Positions 9,808 through 23,996 of a DNA stretch of 64,000 nucleotides are shown in pieces (within the stretch, counting starts at the first letter, position 1; every line of letters begins with the position of its first letter). Below the pieces are notes generated by a model. That model ran no database searches. It saw nothing but the letters and a program-made list of their open reading frames with translations, and was not told the origin of the DNA. Source of the stretch: Mantis religiosa (taxonomy: Eukaryota; Arthropoda; Insecta; Mantodea; Mantidae); NCBI GenBank assembly GCA_030765055.1, contig CM060955.1, positions 98,798,037-98,862,036 of the forward strand. Reading direction: 5' to 3'. Position numbers and translations under genes: made by a program.

Positions 9808-11130
9808 AGTGGCGGCTGGTGGGTTAAATTATTGGTGGTGCACAAATGAAAAATAAAATACAGTGTAGTAATGACTCACCTATTTATACAGATTCTCTGC
9901 TCTACTCTCCTTAGACCTGGCGAATCTATCGATAACTTTTGCGTTGAAGTCGCTGATCTTCATAACAAAATCTCTCTCAATTGAAAGCATTGCTAATGCT
10001 GTCAATCGGTCCTGTGACATTGTGTTCCTAAGGAAAGTTTTTACTCTCTTTAAAGTTGAGAAACAGCATTCTGCTTCAGCGGTAGACATTGGCATAGTTA
10101 ACAGTACTCGGAGGAGTTTGACATATTCGCTGAATGTAGTACATAAATTGTTTTCCTTATTGAAGTCCATCAAGCACAAAGCGCCGGACATTCCACGAAA
10201 TTCCTCTCGACTGTAAATTACTTTCAGTTCTCTACGAATTTTTGTTCCAATGATAAAAGGATAGAACCTTATTGTTTCTCTAAGGGAATCCTCTGGAAAT
10301 GTCTTAGAAATTTTCTTGATGAAACAAAGTTGAGGCTACCAGATGCCCCGTGAAGCTAAATCTGTCCTTTGCTTCTCTAAGAATGTCACAAACTACAAGA
10401 GCTTCTCTTCTTTTCACATCATGATCTTCTATTCTCCTCCTCTTAATTGCAGTTTCTTCGTGTTCCTTGATATCCACGCTATTTCTGACCTTTTGCACTT
10501 CCCTTTTAAATGCGTTTAGCTGGGCGATGGCAAACGTTGCATTGCAGTCTCGTTTCTGCAGCTGATTGTACAGAATGTCCACATGTGGCATGATCTTGTA
10601 GAAGAAAGACAGCCAGAATACAAAATTATAATCTTTCAAAGTGGCCATAAACCCAGAAGCCAGAACAAGTGTGGCGTTGTTGTTTAACAGAGCTCTCTTC
10701 TGAATAACCTCCAATCATTTAATTAAATTCTCCCTGTGTTCGAAAAGCAGAGCACACAGAAGCTAAGCCTGAAGGTCACGCTATAGCCGTTGTTAAGAGT
10801 AGGAGGAGCTAGGTTTATAAACCTCCATTTAAGCAATGTATAAGAAGCCCCTCCCATCTCTTCACCTTCCCGCAACCCCCTCAGAGAGCCTACATTTGGG
10901 CGAAATCTTAGGTTAACTCTTCACTGCAAACCTGCGGCTCCTACAGTTAATCACTGTTTATTTCGACTTCTGTGGTCATGGGCAGCTACAGACGATAAGC
11001 ATAATTGAAACCTGTTTGTATATAAAACAATGCAAACAAGTACAGCTTTAATGTGCAAAATGTACCTGTTGTATATTCAGAATCAGTGGGTGTAGCGCAA
11101 ACCTGCAACTTTATGGAGGAACCGCCCCTG
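9808..11130 (-). mobile_element. hAT element 1, deletion derivative, perfect 8-bp TSD
   Basis: Bounded by the 8-bp duplication CTTTTCAC (9800-9807 and 11131-11138). Ends are CAGTGGCGGCTGGTGG at 9808 and, inverted, CAGGGGCGGTTCCTCC ending at 11130. It carries transposase remnants on the minus strand at 10304-10714 and 9880-10191. The latter has the hAT C-terminal dimerisation signature (STAEAECCFSTLKRVKTFLR). The transposase most resembles the ZMYM1-like hAT group. The N-terminal and catalytic parts are missing. Its termini match those of hAT element 2 (20017-21597) in the opposite orientation, so both belong to one family. Confidence 0.9.
9880..10714 (-). pseudogene. hAT (ZMYM1-like) transposase C-terminal half
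   Basis: Two minus-strand frames, 10304-10714 (136 codons, no known motif but typical mid-region of ZMYM1-like hAT proteins) and 9880-10191 (103 codons, hAT dimerisation region). They are joined by about 110 bases in a shifted frame that still reads like the family. The catalytic core of a full transposase (usually over 600 residues) is absent. It would be non-functional. It lies inside the TSD-bounded element 9808-11130. Confidence 0.75.
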
Positions 11131-11138
11131 CTTTTCAC

Positions 11139-11908
11139 CTGGATTGTATCCCGAGAATATCGTGAATATAACAAGATCTTATTTTACTCCGGATTAAAAT
11201 GGGAAAGCTGTATAAAGGAAAGTTAACTATGATGCGAGAAAGAAAATACTTCTAAGGGTAGATATGTTGCATTAAATTTATCCTTTCAGAGTTAGAAATG
11301 TATTATAAGATTTGTAATTGTGTGGAGGAAGAAATTAAAATATGCTGAAAGTTGCATTTGACAGCGCTTGCCCCATTTTATTGTCTCCACACCAACTGTC
11401 CTAACACGTTTCATGTGATTTTATATATGATGCCATTATTTATAATAAACACAGGGATGCTATACAGGTATGTGCTATATTTATAAAACCCAACGTTAAC
11501 GCAGGTTTCTGAGTGACGCCTGACAAGTCTTAACACTCCTCCTGTCTCCTTAGCCAATTCCTTGAGGTCTGCCCTTGACCTTGCATCTTCAGGTAAAGGA
11601 AGAACTCTGTCTGGTCGTTCCTAATGAGACTAAAAGTAAACGCTCTATTTGTTATGTTGATTTAAAAGAAACGCGCAGTTGCCTGAGGAGAAAATATGCT
11701 AAATTCACATCAATTTCTGCACTACTCTACAAACCTTATTACAAAAGCTTACTCTTCTATAGGTACCTCACGTTAATCAAGATAGACATTTAGGGAAATC
11801 TTGTAGATACAATGGGTATAGGGGAATACAGCAGACTTAAGCGATAAAGAAAATCTTATAGGAGTGGGTCACCGTGTTGAATATGAAATTCCTTTCTATT
11901 TGCATATC
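11139..11908. other. Intronic, nothing recognised
   Basis: AT-rich. The short frame at 11575-11793 has no recognisable motif and no splice or codon evidence. Confidence 0.45.
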
Positions 11909-11920
11909 TAGGAGATGGGA

Positions 11921-12169
11921 TTTTTTTTGTTGCTGTTGTAATTTACGTCCTCCAACGTTAAGTCATATCGGACGATGATTGGAATTGGTGAAATGATGCT
12001 CAAATGAGTCCGGGGTCCATGGAGCTTAGAGTTACCCGACATTCGCCTATCAGGATAAGGGATAACCCCGGAAAAACCTTAACCAGGTAACTCGCCCTAA
12101 CCGAGATTTGAATTCTGGACCTCTTGAACGTGAGGCAGACATGCTACCACCACGCTATCGAGGCGGGCA
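11921..12169 (-). mobile_element. SINE family F, full-length, 12-bp TSD
   Basis: On the minus strand it starts TGCCCGCCTCGATAGCGTGG (A box). The B-box region near 12105-12120 reads GAGGTCCAGAATTCAAATC, and the unit ends in a T-run that is poly(A) on its own strand. Target duplications TAGGAGATGGGA flank it (11909-11920, 12170-12181). It is 249 bases long. Other copies are at 22185-22434, 49867-49957 (head only) and 50501-50748. Confidence 0.9.
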
Positions 12170-12181
12170 TAGGAGATGGGA

Positions 12182-15205
<3,024 letters not shown>

Positions 15206-15213
15206 CATAGAAT

Positions 15214-15908
15214 CAGGGACGTATTTAAGGGGGTCCAGGGGTCCGGACCCCCCAAATGAATTATCATTTCAAACTTTTAATAAATGGTTGAAATAAGACT
15301 TAGTTTTAAATAAATCGAAAAAAAAGTTTATTCAAGCTTCTCATAACATCTCTATTCACTGTCAGGCAAACATTAAGTTATTTAAGAGATAAAAGAAAAG
15401 TTACTGCACAGCAGATGTAGAACTCGTTAAAATATACAAATAATGTCAATTACAATAATGTATTGCAAAGTTAACCAAATCCGATATATTATTATTTGAT
15501 TAGAATTCCCAGATACTTAAAGGTATGTAATTTTTAACTTGTTTGTTCCTATTCCCTTTTTCATTCAAGAAGAACTAATACTTCGAATGCATTAATTAGT
15601 GGTTGGCTTTTTAAATATCTGATTACTGCTTACATCACTTTATCCCAGGTATAAGAACAAAACATGTGCAATGTGCAAGGCCTTTCTACAGACTTTATTA
15701 AAAGAAACAAGACAAAAACATACTTTTCTAAGAACAATTTGTAGAAGCTTGGGTGGAGAAAGTCATGTGAATATAATATATTGCATGTGTTTTTATTTTT
15801 TACTAATATGATAAAACCACATGCCTGATTAATTATTTATTAAAAGCAAATAATTCAACTAAATTTTTGGACCCCCTCCGCGGAAACTGACTTCTGAATA
15901 CGTGCCTG
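15214..15908. mobile_element. hAT-type MITE, perfect 8-bp TSD
   Basis: Flanked by CATAGAAT at 15206-15213 and 15909-15916. The termini are CAGGGACGTATT and, inverted, CAGGCACGTATT. There is no coding capacity in its 695 bases. The internal ends are unusually C/G-homopolymeric (GGGGGTCC near the left, GGACCCCCTCC near the right). The 8-bp duplication and the CAGG...CCTG ends identify the hAT superfamily. It differs from hAT elements 1 and 2. Confidence 0.88.
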
Positions 15909-16071
15909 CATAGAATCTATACATTTTTCGACGAATTAAATCGCACGTGAAATTATGCACTTTAGAGAAACGTTTCCGTTTGTTTTCACACTTGATCGGC
16001 GTCTTTGGTATTCCTTTCGTCACAACATTTCTTACTGTATTTCTGTGAATACCCAGAATTCATCATCAGGT

Positions 16072-16537
16072 TCATTGCACGACCCCCGCACCAAGATTAT
16101 TTGTCAGCACATATTTAGATGTGTTCACAACAAGTGCTTGAATTTGCTTAGAAACAGTTCCCGTTATAACTTTGTTTTTTGTGGCTTCTCCAGTAATATA
16201 ACTCGGCCAGTTATTCACACTATTGTCACCACTTTGATTATTTTCACTTAACTGAAAGTAATCTACTACTTCATTTGCATTTACCACTGCATTTCTCTCC
16301 CACGGTCTCGACATCGTGACACACAAAGAATTTCTGCACGTAATGAAACAGATCAACTGGAAGTTGGTACTTTTTCAACTGAGACTCCACGTGGGGTAGA
16401 CATGCGACTGTCACTTCGAGAAAATCAGGGTTGTTATTGGTCCTCAACGACAGTGTTCCATTTCTGAAGTGTGGAGATAGATTTATGACGGTCATTACTG
16501 GGTGGGAGTATAGTTTCCTTTGAGGGGCTAACTGCAC
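16072..16537 (-). CDS. Unidentified overlapping frames, possibly repeat-derived
   Basis: Two overlapping minus-strand frames (16072-16356, 94 codons; 16271-16537, 88 codons) read in different phases. I do not recognise either, and I see no signal peptide, zinc finger or transposase motif. They may be one decayed ORF broken by a frameshift. Local composition is less AT-biased than around it, which is the only reason for listing it. It could equally be chance. Confidence 0.15.
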
Positions 16538-17174
16538 TCGCGTTCACCAGACAGACTCTACACTCGCAGGCAGAACGTGTTCACTTCAACTAAAGCCGGA
16601 TGATTTCAAAGAAAGGAAAATTTACCGCAAAATGAAGCTGTTGAACAACACTCAAAATAGAAATAAATAGCGCTAAGGTAGGCGACAAACTAATTGCATT
16701 AATGTTGGAATAAAACGAAAGTAGACGTGCAGAGTACTTGAAAATGTCAAGCGATTTTACTTTCTGGGAGATTAAAAATACTATATTGATGTTTAATCTA
16801 ATATTAAGTTATATTACCTGAAACTGTAAAAATTTTGCGGAAAATACGAGTAAATGCATGCTTTCTGAGTTCACTGATACACTTTTATGCATTAACTATA
16901 TTTCTTAGGGAAGATAGGACTTTTATTTAGTTATATCGTTTTAGATAACATTTATCACCGTTTATTTATTTATTGTTTTTTTGAAAATAAATACCTAGGT
17001 GATTTTGTAGACGCCATAGTGTTACAATGGTGTGTCAGATAGTACAATAATTAAATGGTTTAACTAGCAAAAAATGCGTTCTTTAATGACTGTATTGCAC
17101 ATTCACTTTTTTATACAAGTATGATAGTATTGTAGCATGTTCTAATTCTTTAGCAAAGTGAAAATATATTGAGT

Positions 17175-17210
17175 TAATTGATGGAAATTAATCGTTCCTC
17201 GGTAAAGGCT

Positions 17211-17247
<37 letters not shown>

Positions 17248-17330
17248 AGCCAGAGTCAATCTGAAAACTTAAATGCCATGGCTGGGATTTGAACCACGAA
17301 TCTCCCGGTTTCCGTCTGGTTGCTCTAAAC
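17175..17330 (-). mobile_element. SINE family A, minus copy with poly(T) insertion
   Basis: The minus tRNA-like core has a B-box-like GTGGTTCAAATCCCAGCC (near 17285). The 3' side starts GATGGAAATTAATCGTTC and is interrupted by a T-run of about 31 bases at 17213-17243. It faces the plus copy at 17345-17580, as seen at 1893-2545. Confidence 0.65.
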
Positions 17331-17344
17331 ATGACCAGCGTTCC

Positions 17345-17580
17345 ATGGTAAATTAAGCCTGGGAATCAAATACTTACAATAGTAAGTCGCCGCAAACGGT
17401 GTGTACCTCAAACACGAGGACCTCTAGCGGTTTACCACGAAAACATACGAGTCAGTTGGAGAATTTAATGTCACGACGGCACGTTGGCCATGGTAGCTCA
17501 AAAATAAAGAGAGACCGGACGGAAACCGGGAGATCCGTGGTTGAAATCCTGGCCATGGCAATAAATTTTTCAGGTTGACT
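17345..17580 (+). mobile_element. SINE family A, plus copy, damaged A box
   Basis: The conserved GAGTCAGTTGGAGAATTTAA block is followed by GGCCATGGTAGCTCAAAAAT (A box eroded), then GTGGTTGAAATCC (B box with one change) and the 3' motif. It is the inverted partner of 17175-17330. Confidence 0.7.
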
Positions 17581-17646
17581 AACTATCCAACATAAATTGA
17601 AATGTTTGATTGAGGTTGGTGTTATTACTTGCAGAGAAATATATGC

Positions 17647-17648
17647 AT

Positions 17649-17681
<33 letters not shown>

Positions 17682-17691
17682 CGCGTGTGTG
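17647..17691. repeat. (GT)n/(GC)n microsatellite
   Basis: Alternating purine-pyrimidine run of about 45 bases, with a GC-dinucleotide centre (GCGCGCGCGTGCGCG). It is a candidate for local Z-DNA. Confidence 0.9.
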
Positions 17692-18619
17692 TTTCTGAAT
17701 TACTTATCTGTTTTCAGTAATAATTATTTTGTTTATGTACCAATGCATCAAGTAACAATAAGATTTATTATTTAATTTTTAGAGAGCACGCCTGGGATTA
17801 CGTATACAAATTTACATATACATCAGAGCAAAATTGAAAATAAGGCATGTGTAGATTTGTAATATAAAAATGAACAGTTGAGAGAATTTCAGAAAGGGAA
17901 AATGGAGGAGTGCATTTGGTTTAAAAGAGAGCCGCAGCGTGATAAACATGCCATTGAGCTATTGAAAATGAAGGTTCGAGCAAAATCTGTGGTCAAAATG
18001 GTTCACAGATATCTGGAGGATGCTAATTAAAAATCCGAAAATTATATCATTATCATCTAAAAAATCAGTCTCAGGATCTCCCACAAATCCCCTTCCCCCG
18101 CTACTTGGTCAAATAACAAAAGCAAAGTCAAACAGCATACACCTCCCTGCTATGTAGGTCCCGCTGACCTACGCCAGCTGAACAGCGGATTTATGGAACC
18201 AGGTTTCCCACCAAAACTTCCTCTGAGAGGTTGGCTTAGTTTACCTCCAAGATGTGTAGGGTACAAAATGACAGCTGAAGATTATTTTCAAATGTACATT
18301 TTGAATCATAGTGATACAGTCGAGAGCACTGCACAAAAGTTATAATTGTCATTATTTGGCAACTTTAGCTGCTTACTCTGCTTACAATTTATTAACGTTT
18401 TATTCCCTCAACTTATTTCCCTTAAGTCTATACTGAAATGTGTGATGTAACTGTTCCTGCAATGGTTTACGAGTAACACTACTTATATGTTGAACCTTGA
18501 AAACCCTGAATGTTGCAAGTGCCATCTGACTTTTCCAATGGAAAGTTTCACATTGTTGACCATAATCTACTTTGAACATTTTGTCAATAGAGCGTCATTT
18601 GTTTTGTTCACATTAACTT

Positions 18620-19326
18620 GAAAATTGTGACTCAACAAAAACGTGGAATTAACTCGTGAAAATGTTCGTGCAATGATTTATTATGACTTTCGACGTGGAG
18701 TGCATAGATCAACTAGCTCCAACATTTGGCGACAAAGTTCCATCGTTTGCCACTGTGAAACGCTGGTATAACAAATTTAATATTGGCCGCCGTTCACTCA
18801 ATGAAGCTGGTCAAAGTCGTCCAAAATTAGTTGCTGTGCCAGAAAACATTGATGCTGTGCAAACACTAATAATGCAAGATCGTCATGCGACATATTGTGA
18901 GATGAAGCACCCTAGGAATTAAGTTACACCAGCATATATAAAATATTGCATGATTATTTAGCCGTGAAAAAGGTTTGTTGTCGTTGGATCCCACATAATT
19001 TGTAGCAATCTCAAAAAGATGCTCGTGTCGATTGGTGTACAAAAATGCTCAAAAAATACAATGGCGGTGCCTCAAAAGACATATATATGATTGCAACAGG
19101 TGAAGAACCATGGATCTATGCATACGAGCCGGAATGTAAACATAAGTCGATTGTATGAGTGTATCAAGATGAAGAAAATCCAACAAAAGTTGTTCGCACT
19201 CGAAGCAATTGGTCGCCTGCTTTATCAGATAAACTGGCCATGTGGCAACAGTGCCTTTAGAGGAACGTAAAACGGTCAATACTGAATGCTCTACTACCAT
19301 TTGTTTGTTGGAAGTCTTCAGTAAAG
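18620..19326 (+). pseudogene. Mariner transposase, 5' part (interrupted)
   Basis: Shifting plus frames read in order through mariner transposase. The segments include PSFATVKRWYNKFN and GRRSLNEAGQSRPK (18683-18922), then CCRWIPHNL, ARVDWCTKMLKKYNGG, GEEPWIYAYEPE (first catalytic Asp region, here E-E instead of D-E), ENPTKVVRTRSNWSP, and GHVATVPLEERKTVN. The frame stops matching at about 19326, in the segment reading LLEVFSK. The match resumes at 22498. Several stops and frameshifts make it dead. The two parts are one element split by a 3.2-kb insertion nest. Confidence 0.85.
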
Positions 19327-19550
19327 TATTGTATGCCCACGACAAGAAGGCTAGAGGGGCATGAAGGGCAGAGGAGCTTGAACTGTTTATCTGCTCCAGT
19401 AATGGATCTGTTTACTAGGAAATGAATGTATGAGAGTGCATATGAATTATCCATCCTGCCAGATCTAATGTTTGTTGCAGTAAATGCAGCGATAGGTGTT
19501 ATGTATTGGTAAGTTATGTGACAGCACTTGTGTATTTTAAGCGAACCTTT

Positions 19551-20016
19551 CATTATTTTTTTTTAATTTAATTTATTTAAAGTCGCTTTTAGCAGCAGTG
19601 TCATATCGCGACTACGTGAAAAATATACAATATATGTAATACAGTAACTGTTCATAGAACTCTGAAGTTACACACAGATACAATATTATGTTACAATTAC
19701 AATACAAAACAGTGTCAATGAACTATATATATGATAATATAAAAATTACAATTATAAATTATTATGTGTTTACATATCAATAGTATAAACACTAGATTTT
19801 CATATACATTTTTGTATTTTTGAGGAAGAGCAGTACTTCCTTGAAATTTGATGGTTTGTTGAGTATAGTAGAGAAGTTTCCAGCGATCTCGTGAATCCGT
19901 CGTTGTTTAGCATATTGTTTGCATTCTGTAAAGAGGTGTTTAACGGTGAGCTGCGTGTTGCAGACTTCACAGTAAGGTGGATTGGTTATGGCGAGTGTAT
20001 GTGAGTGGGTTAATAC
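19551..20016 (-). pseudogene. LINE ORF2 C-terminus and 3' UTR, part 2
   Basis: The minus frame at 19792-20016 reads VLTHSHTLAITNPPYCEVC then LTVKHLFTECKQY. This is the Cys/His-containing C-terminal tail of Jockey/R1-like LINE ORF2. The UTR follows down to about 19551. The upstream part of the same ORF is at 21598-21920, separated by hAT element 2. The residues at the join (RIGHTVLT then VLTHSHT) overlap through the 8-bp target duplication, which confirms the split. Confidence 0.75.
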
Positions 20017-20518
20017 CAGGGGCGGTTTCTCAATGGGATAGCATGTTTGCGCTACAACCAAAATGCTGGGCCTCCCTTTAATGCAAGGGCATGTTCCATT
20101 TGGCGTTCAGTTAGACCTTGTCTAGTGCAGTGGCCCTCAGCGCGCTGTATTGTTTGCAGGTGCCAAGTAGTTCACTCTCAGTTGCAAACCACTGATATAC
20201 AATGAGGAGGTATAGGGCAGGATGAACCTAGGGCATGACGAGGCAAGTAGGGGGGAAGGGCGGGGCTTATGGCTGCATAAGGTTGGTTAACCTAGCAGCC
20301 AGAGAATAGTGAATGCCAAGCCTTCTCCTGTTTTCAGCGCCACTTATTCTTCTCATATTAAATGTTCGCATCGGTCAAATATTACCACAGATTACTATTA
20401 GCTACCAGAGCATAGCCACATGTTTTGTGCCGTGTTTTGTTAGCTGTGTCGTGCTTTGAGTAGTGAATAAGAGTGATTTATTTAAATACAAGTATATTGT
20501 GTTATATAAGGAGAAACA

Positions 20519-21430
20519 ATGAATTCCATAAAGTGTCTATTAACACATCCTTCTTAAAAATGAGCTTAGAAGAAAAAAAAAAAAAAAAGAAAATAAACGA
20601 CTTGGAAGTCCCACGCCAAATATAAAAATCACATAGGTAGTCAAAACAAAAACAAGATATTTGAACAGGAACTTTAAAAACAATGTATATGAGAAATATA
20701 ATTTGATGCGTGGTTGTAATATTAAAAATAGCCTGTTTTGCTTTCCTTGCGTTCTCTTTGGCGGTGAAGATCCGTGGACAAAACATGGCGTGAATGCTTT
20801 GCAGCATCTTTATGATCGCGCTAAAAACACTTAACTTAAAAACTGCACATGAAAAACAGTTTTGCTATGCTTGGCAATGTAAATATAGCAAAGCAGATGA
20901 AATGTGTAGTGTTTAACGCCCACTTTTACTACATACGGCACCGCAGGCGATGGCACTGATGATACATGAGATGAAGATGGAGCACCGGTGGAATGAGATG
21001 GCGGGGGGAACCGGAGATCCCGGAGAAAACCCACCCCAGTGCCGTGTTGTCCACCACAAATCTCACTTTGCAAAGCAGATGGACAGTGCATATCGGAGAA
21101 CAATTGAAGAACACAGCCAGAAAGTGGCTCAAAATAGGTATGTTTTAAACATTATTGTTAACTGCATTAGGTTTTGTGGAACCTTTGAGTTAGCTCTATG
21201 AGGACACAATGATTCAGCTACGTCAATCAATCCTGGTATTTTTCGAGGACTGATAAACTTCGGGCAGAGCTAGATTGTGTTCTGAAAAACCTATCTGGAG
21301 AATGCTACAGTGTTTAAGGGGACCTCCAAGACAATCCAGAACGAAATCTTGCAATGTACACTTGAAGTCTGCCATGAAGAGATATCAAGTCCATTTTTAG
21401 CTGCATAAATAGAAGAGTGTTATGCTCTAG
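20519..21430 (+). pseudogene. hAT ZMYM1-like transposase, N-terminal part
   Basis: The first segment (about 20519-20830) reads CNIKNSLFCFPCVLFGGEDP, the TTF-type zinc finger of ZMYM1-like hAT transposases, followed by WTKHGVNALQHL. The second segment (about 21082-21430) reads RTIEEHSQKVAQNRYVL, CIRFCGTFELAL and later KGTSKTIQNEILQCTLEVCHE, the start of the catalytic region. SINE E (20900-21069) lies between. Stops after 21430 and loss of the rest make it dead. A poly(A) run at 20572-20588 also disrupts the frame. Confidence 0.75.
20900..21069 (-). mobile_element. SINE family E, 5'-truncated, 12-bp TSD
   Basis: Flanked by GCAAAGCAGATG at 20888-20899 and 21070-21081. It is 170 bases on the minus strand. 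The tRNA-like head is missing, as expected of 5' truncation during target-primed reverse transcription. The body matches 3835-4000. It lies inside the transposase ORF of hAT element 2, so it is the youngest layer of this nest. Confidence 0.92.
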
Positions 21431-21597
21431 AGTGTTTCTGAAATACGCATATTGTGTTATACGCTGTGAATTACCGTTAACTTGTGTATACAGCAGTCTA
21501 TAGTGGTAGGCTTAAACAACCGTTTGTTACTTTAAAAAATTAAATTGCATGAATAAATTTGTGAACCACCGATTTTTAGAGCCACCAGCCGCCCCTG

Positions 21598-21920
21598 GTT
21601 AATACAGTGTGTCCAATTCGAAGACGTGAGATGACCACTTGATCCTTCCTTTTAAGAGAGTAGACGTGTGAACAACTAGTGTCACCATTTCGCTCCTCAG
21701 CTGCCTTTCTGCTATTTAGGAATATGGAGGTTAGCTGGTAGTTTGCCGACAGCAAGGAGGGTTAACTCTTCATGCGCATCTATTACAATGGCCTGTTCTT
21801 TACTTGGAGCGGATTGAGCAACAGTAGCATAACTTGGTTGTACAATGTTATTAGCGTTAGTAAAGTTATTTGGGTTACCTAGTTTAGGAGCACTCCTATA
21901 GTCAGCAGCCTCCATCTTGT
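21598..21920 (-). pseudogene. LINE ORF2, part 1 (upstream of hAT insertion)
   Basis: Minus strand text includes KRKDQVVISRLRIGHTVLT just before the hAT boundary, the well-known '(T/S)RLRIGHTxLTH' motif of Jockey/R1-like LINEs. It continues in register at 20016 after the hAT. The frame 21712-21915 upstream (67 codons, starting MEAADYRSAPKLG) is less clearly LINE-like. Confidence 0.65.
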
Positions 21921-22184
21921 TACTATCAATGTGCCGTGGAACGGAGTTAAGAAGCCTTTACCAGGGCTCCTGTAGCTCCTTTTTGCTTGATGATAATCAC
22001 ACCAATGTAGAAAAACGTATATTTTTGTTTGGTGTTATTCCAAAACTTGTGATTCTTCTGGAATTCGGAGAAACAAATAATATTTAATGAGCTATAACAC
22101 GCAGTCAACAAAGCTTGTCATGGCCTACTTCGTCTCATCCTTTCATTATTGTCATACTCGAAAGGGGAGAATATACACCGTGGG

Positions 22185-22434
22185 TGCCCGCCTCGGTAGC
22201 GTGGTGATAGAGTGTCTGCCTCACGTTCAAGATGTCCCGAGTTCGAATCTCGGTCAGGGTGAGTTACCTGTATAAGGTTTTTCCGGGGTTTTCCCTTATC
22301 CTGAAAGACGAATGTCGGGTAACTCTAGGCTCTATGAACCCTGGGCTCACTTGAGCATCATTTCACCCATTCCATTCATCGTCCGATATGACTTAACGTT
22401 GGAGGACGTAAATTACAAAAAAGAAAAAAAAAAA
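22185..22434 (+). mobile_element. SINE family F, full-length, 12-bp TSD
   Basis: Target duplications ATACACCGTGGG (22173-22184) and ATACAACGTGGG (22435-22446) differ by one base. The A box is CCTCGGTAGCGTGG and the B box is CGAGTTCGAATCTCGG. The body shares TTTTTCCGGGGTTTTCCC with the copy at 50501. It ends in an A-rich tail. Confidence 0.9.
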
Positions 22435-22497
22435 ATACAACGTGGGATAGCAAAAGTGATTGGCTACACATTCCTCTAGCTTTCCTTCTTGGCCTGG

Positions 22498-22842
22498 GCA
22501 AACAGTAAGGAAAACCAACAAGAACCGTAGGATCGTTCTGCATCAAGATAATACGAACGCACACACATCTCGTCCAACAACGCATTATTTGAAGACTAAA
22601 AAAATCGAATTGATGGGTCATCCTCCATACAGTCCTGATTTGACACCCACTGACTTCTTTTTGTTTCCGAACATCAAGAATAAATTGCGTGGACACCGAT
22701 TTTCATCGGCAGAAGCCATATTTTTGAAGTGTCTCACGAAGACTGGTTCAAACGGATGCAAAAGTGTGTTAATCATAAAGGAGAATATTTTGAAAAACAA
22801 TGAAGCATCTTTCAATCAGAAACGACTTTGTTTTAATTATTA
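22498..22842 (+). pseudogene. Mariner transposase, 3' part
   Basis: The plus frame resumes at VRKTNKNRRIVLHQDN (second catalytic Asp region). It continues through ELMGHPPYSPDLTPTDFFLF (third catalytic region; this family has D) and NIKNKLRGHRFSS to the C-terminus. It continues directly from the residue where 18620-19326 breaks off. The last part is frameshifted relative to the family. Confidence 0.85.
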
Positions 22843-22849
22843 AGCTCAA

Positions 22850-23625
22850 AATATAATAGCGTCCACGTATCTCCATTAAAACATAATTTTTCGTAAGAAA
22901 AGTTTTTACATCTACTAATAAACGATGCCAGAGACAAATTTTCTATTAATGGCTGCTACTCAGCAGCTCGTGGTCAATAAATTTGAGGGTCTCTGTCCAG
23001 GAGCTTAAGATTGTTTCACTGTAGTCGGGAACGGGAACACCGGAGTCAATACCTAGATGACGATGTTCACAATTTACCTGAATCTGGAAAAAGAGGCGGG
23101 AGACTTAGTCAACCTTTTAGTTCCCATTCCCGGAAACAGCAAGTAATGATGCAATTTGTCAGTACAACAATGTAATAAACTCTAATAAACTTTCCTCATT
23201 GCTATCCATAAGCATACTCGCTGTATGCGGGTCCAAACTTAATTTTTCTTTGCATTTCGTCCTAGTTTTGCTTCTCGTTCCCAGCGTACTGTCTCTCGTT
23301 ACTTCCTGTTTTCGTTCTCCTTCCCTGCTTTTGTGATTTCTTCTTCGTAATGTATGATGATAATGATGATCAATTAGTTAAAAGCTTCAGCATCAAGACA
23401 TGCTTTTTCTAACGTAGTTCTTTCACTTTATAACTTCTGTTTTCTTTTTTCTTTAAAGTTGCTGTCTACAGCTGATTTCTCTGGTTAGATCATTTTCTAG
23501 GATGACTTTGAAGCCTTGTTTTGTTTTATTTATCTACGATTCCTGTGTTTCAGTATACAGAGATACCTCTTGATTAGGTACTACTGAGCACTTAAAAACT
23601 TTATAGAGGAATGGTAGCGATATGA
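22850..23625. other. Intronic, nothing recognised
   Basis: AT-rich after the mariner end. Some C/T-rich stretches occur at 23270-23350. No exon signal was seen. Confidence 0.4.
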
Positions 23626-23866
23626 ATAGACAGATAAATAAATGAATGAATGAATAAATGAATAAATGAATAAATATATGAATAAATGAATAAATGAATG
23701 AATAAATAAATAATAAGTAATAAATAATAAGTAAATAAATAAATAAGTAAATAAATAAGCAAGTAAATAAATAAGCAAGCAAGTAAATAAATAAATAAGT
23801 AAATAATAAATAAGTAAATAATAAATAAGTAAGTAAATAAATAAGTAAATAAATAAATAAATAATG
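23626..23866. repeat. Degenerate tetranucleotide array (AATA/AATG)n
   Basis: About 240 bases of interleaved AATG, AATA and AAGT tetramers. The Leu/Tyr/Phe-rich minus reading frame through it (23534-23905) is an artefact. Confidence 0.95.
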
Positions 23867-23996
23867 AGTGAGTGAATACGCGTAATAAGTAGTTTCCGTA
23901 ATCATTAGAGCAGTGTTGTAATGTTCATGAATTTCCTCAAGCTTTCAGCCATTCTAGATTGATGACCTTCTCCAGGAAGTGAGCATAGAATAGTGT

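Larger units (their letters stand above)
20017..21597 (+). mobile_element. hAT element 2 (ZMYM1-like), perfect 8-bp TSD
   Basis: Flanked by GTTAATAC at 20009-20016 and 21598-21605. The left end is CAGGGGCGGTTTCTC and the right end is the complement of CAGGGGCGGCTGGTGG. Both match the ends of hAT element 1. The plus-strand interior carries N-terminal transposase text (20519-20830; 21082-21430) interrupted by a SINE E copy. It inserted into a LINE that itself lies within the split mariner. At 1581 bases it lacks most of the catalytic region. Confidence 0.92.

Noticed and set aside
23534..23905. 123-codon Leu/Tyr-rich frame resembling a membrane protein
   Set aside because: It is a translation of the degenerate AATA/AATG tetranucleotide array.
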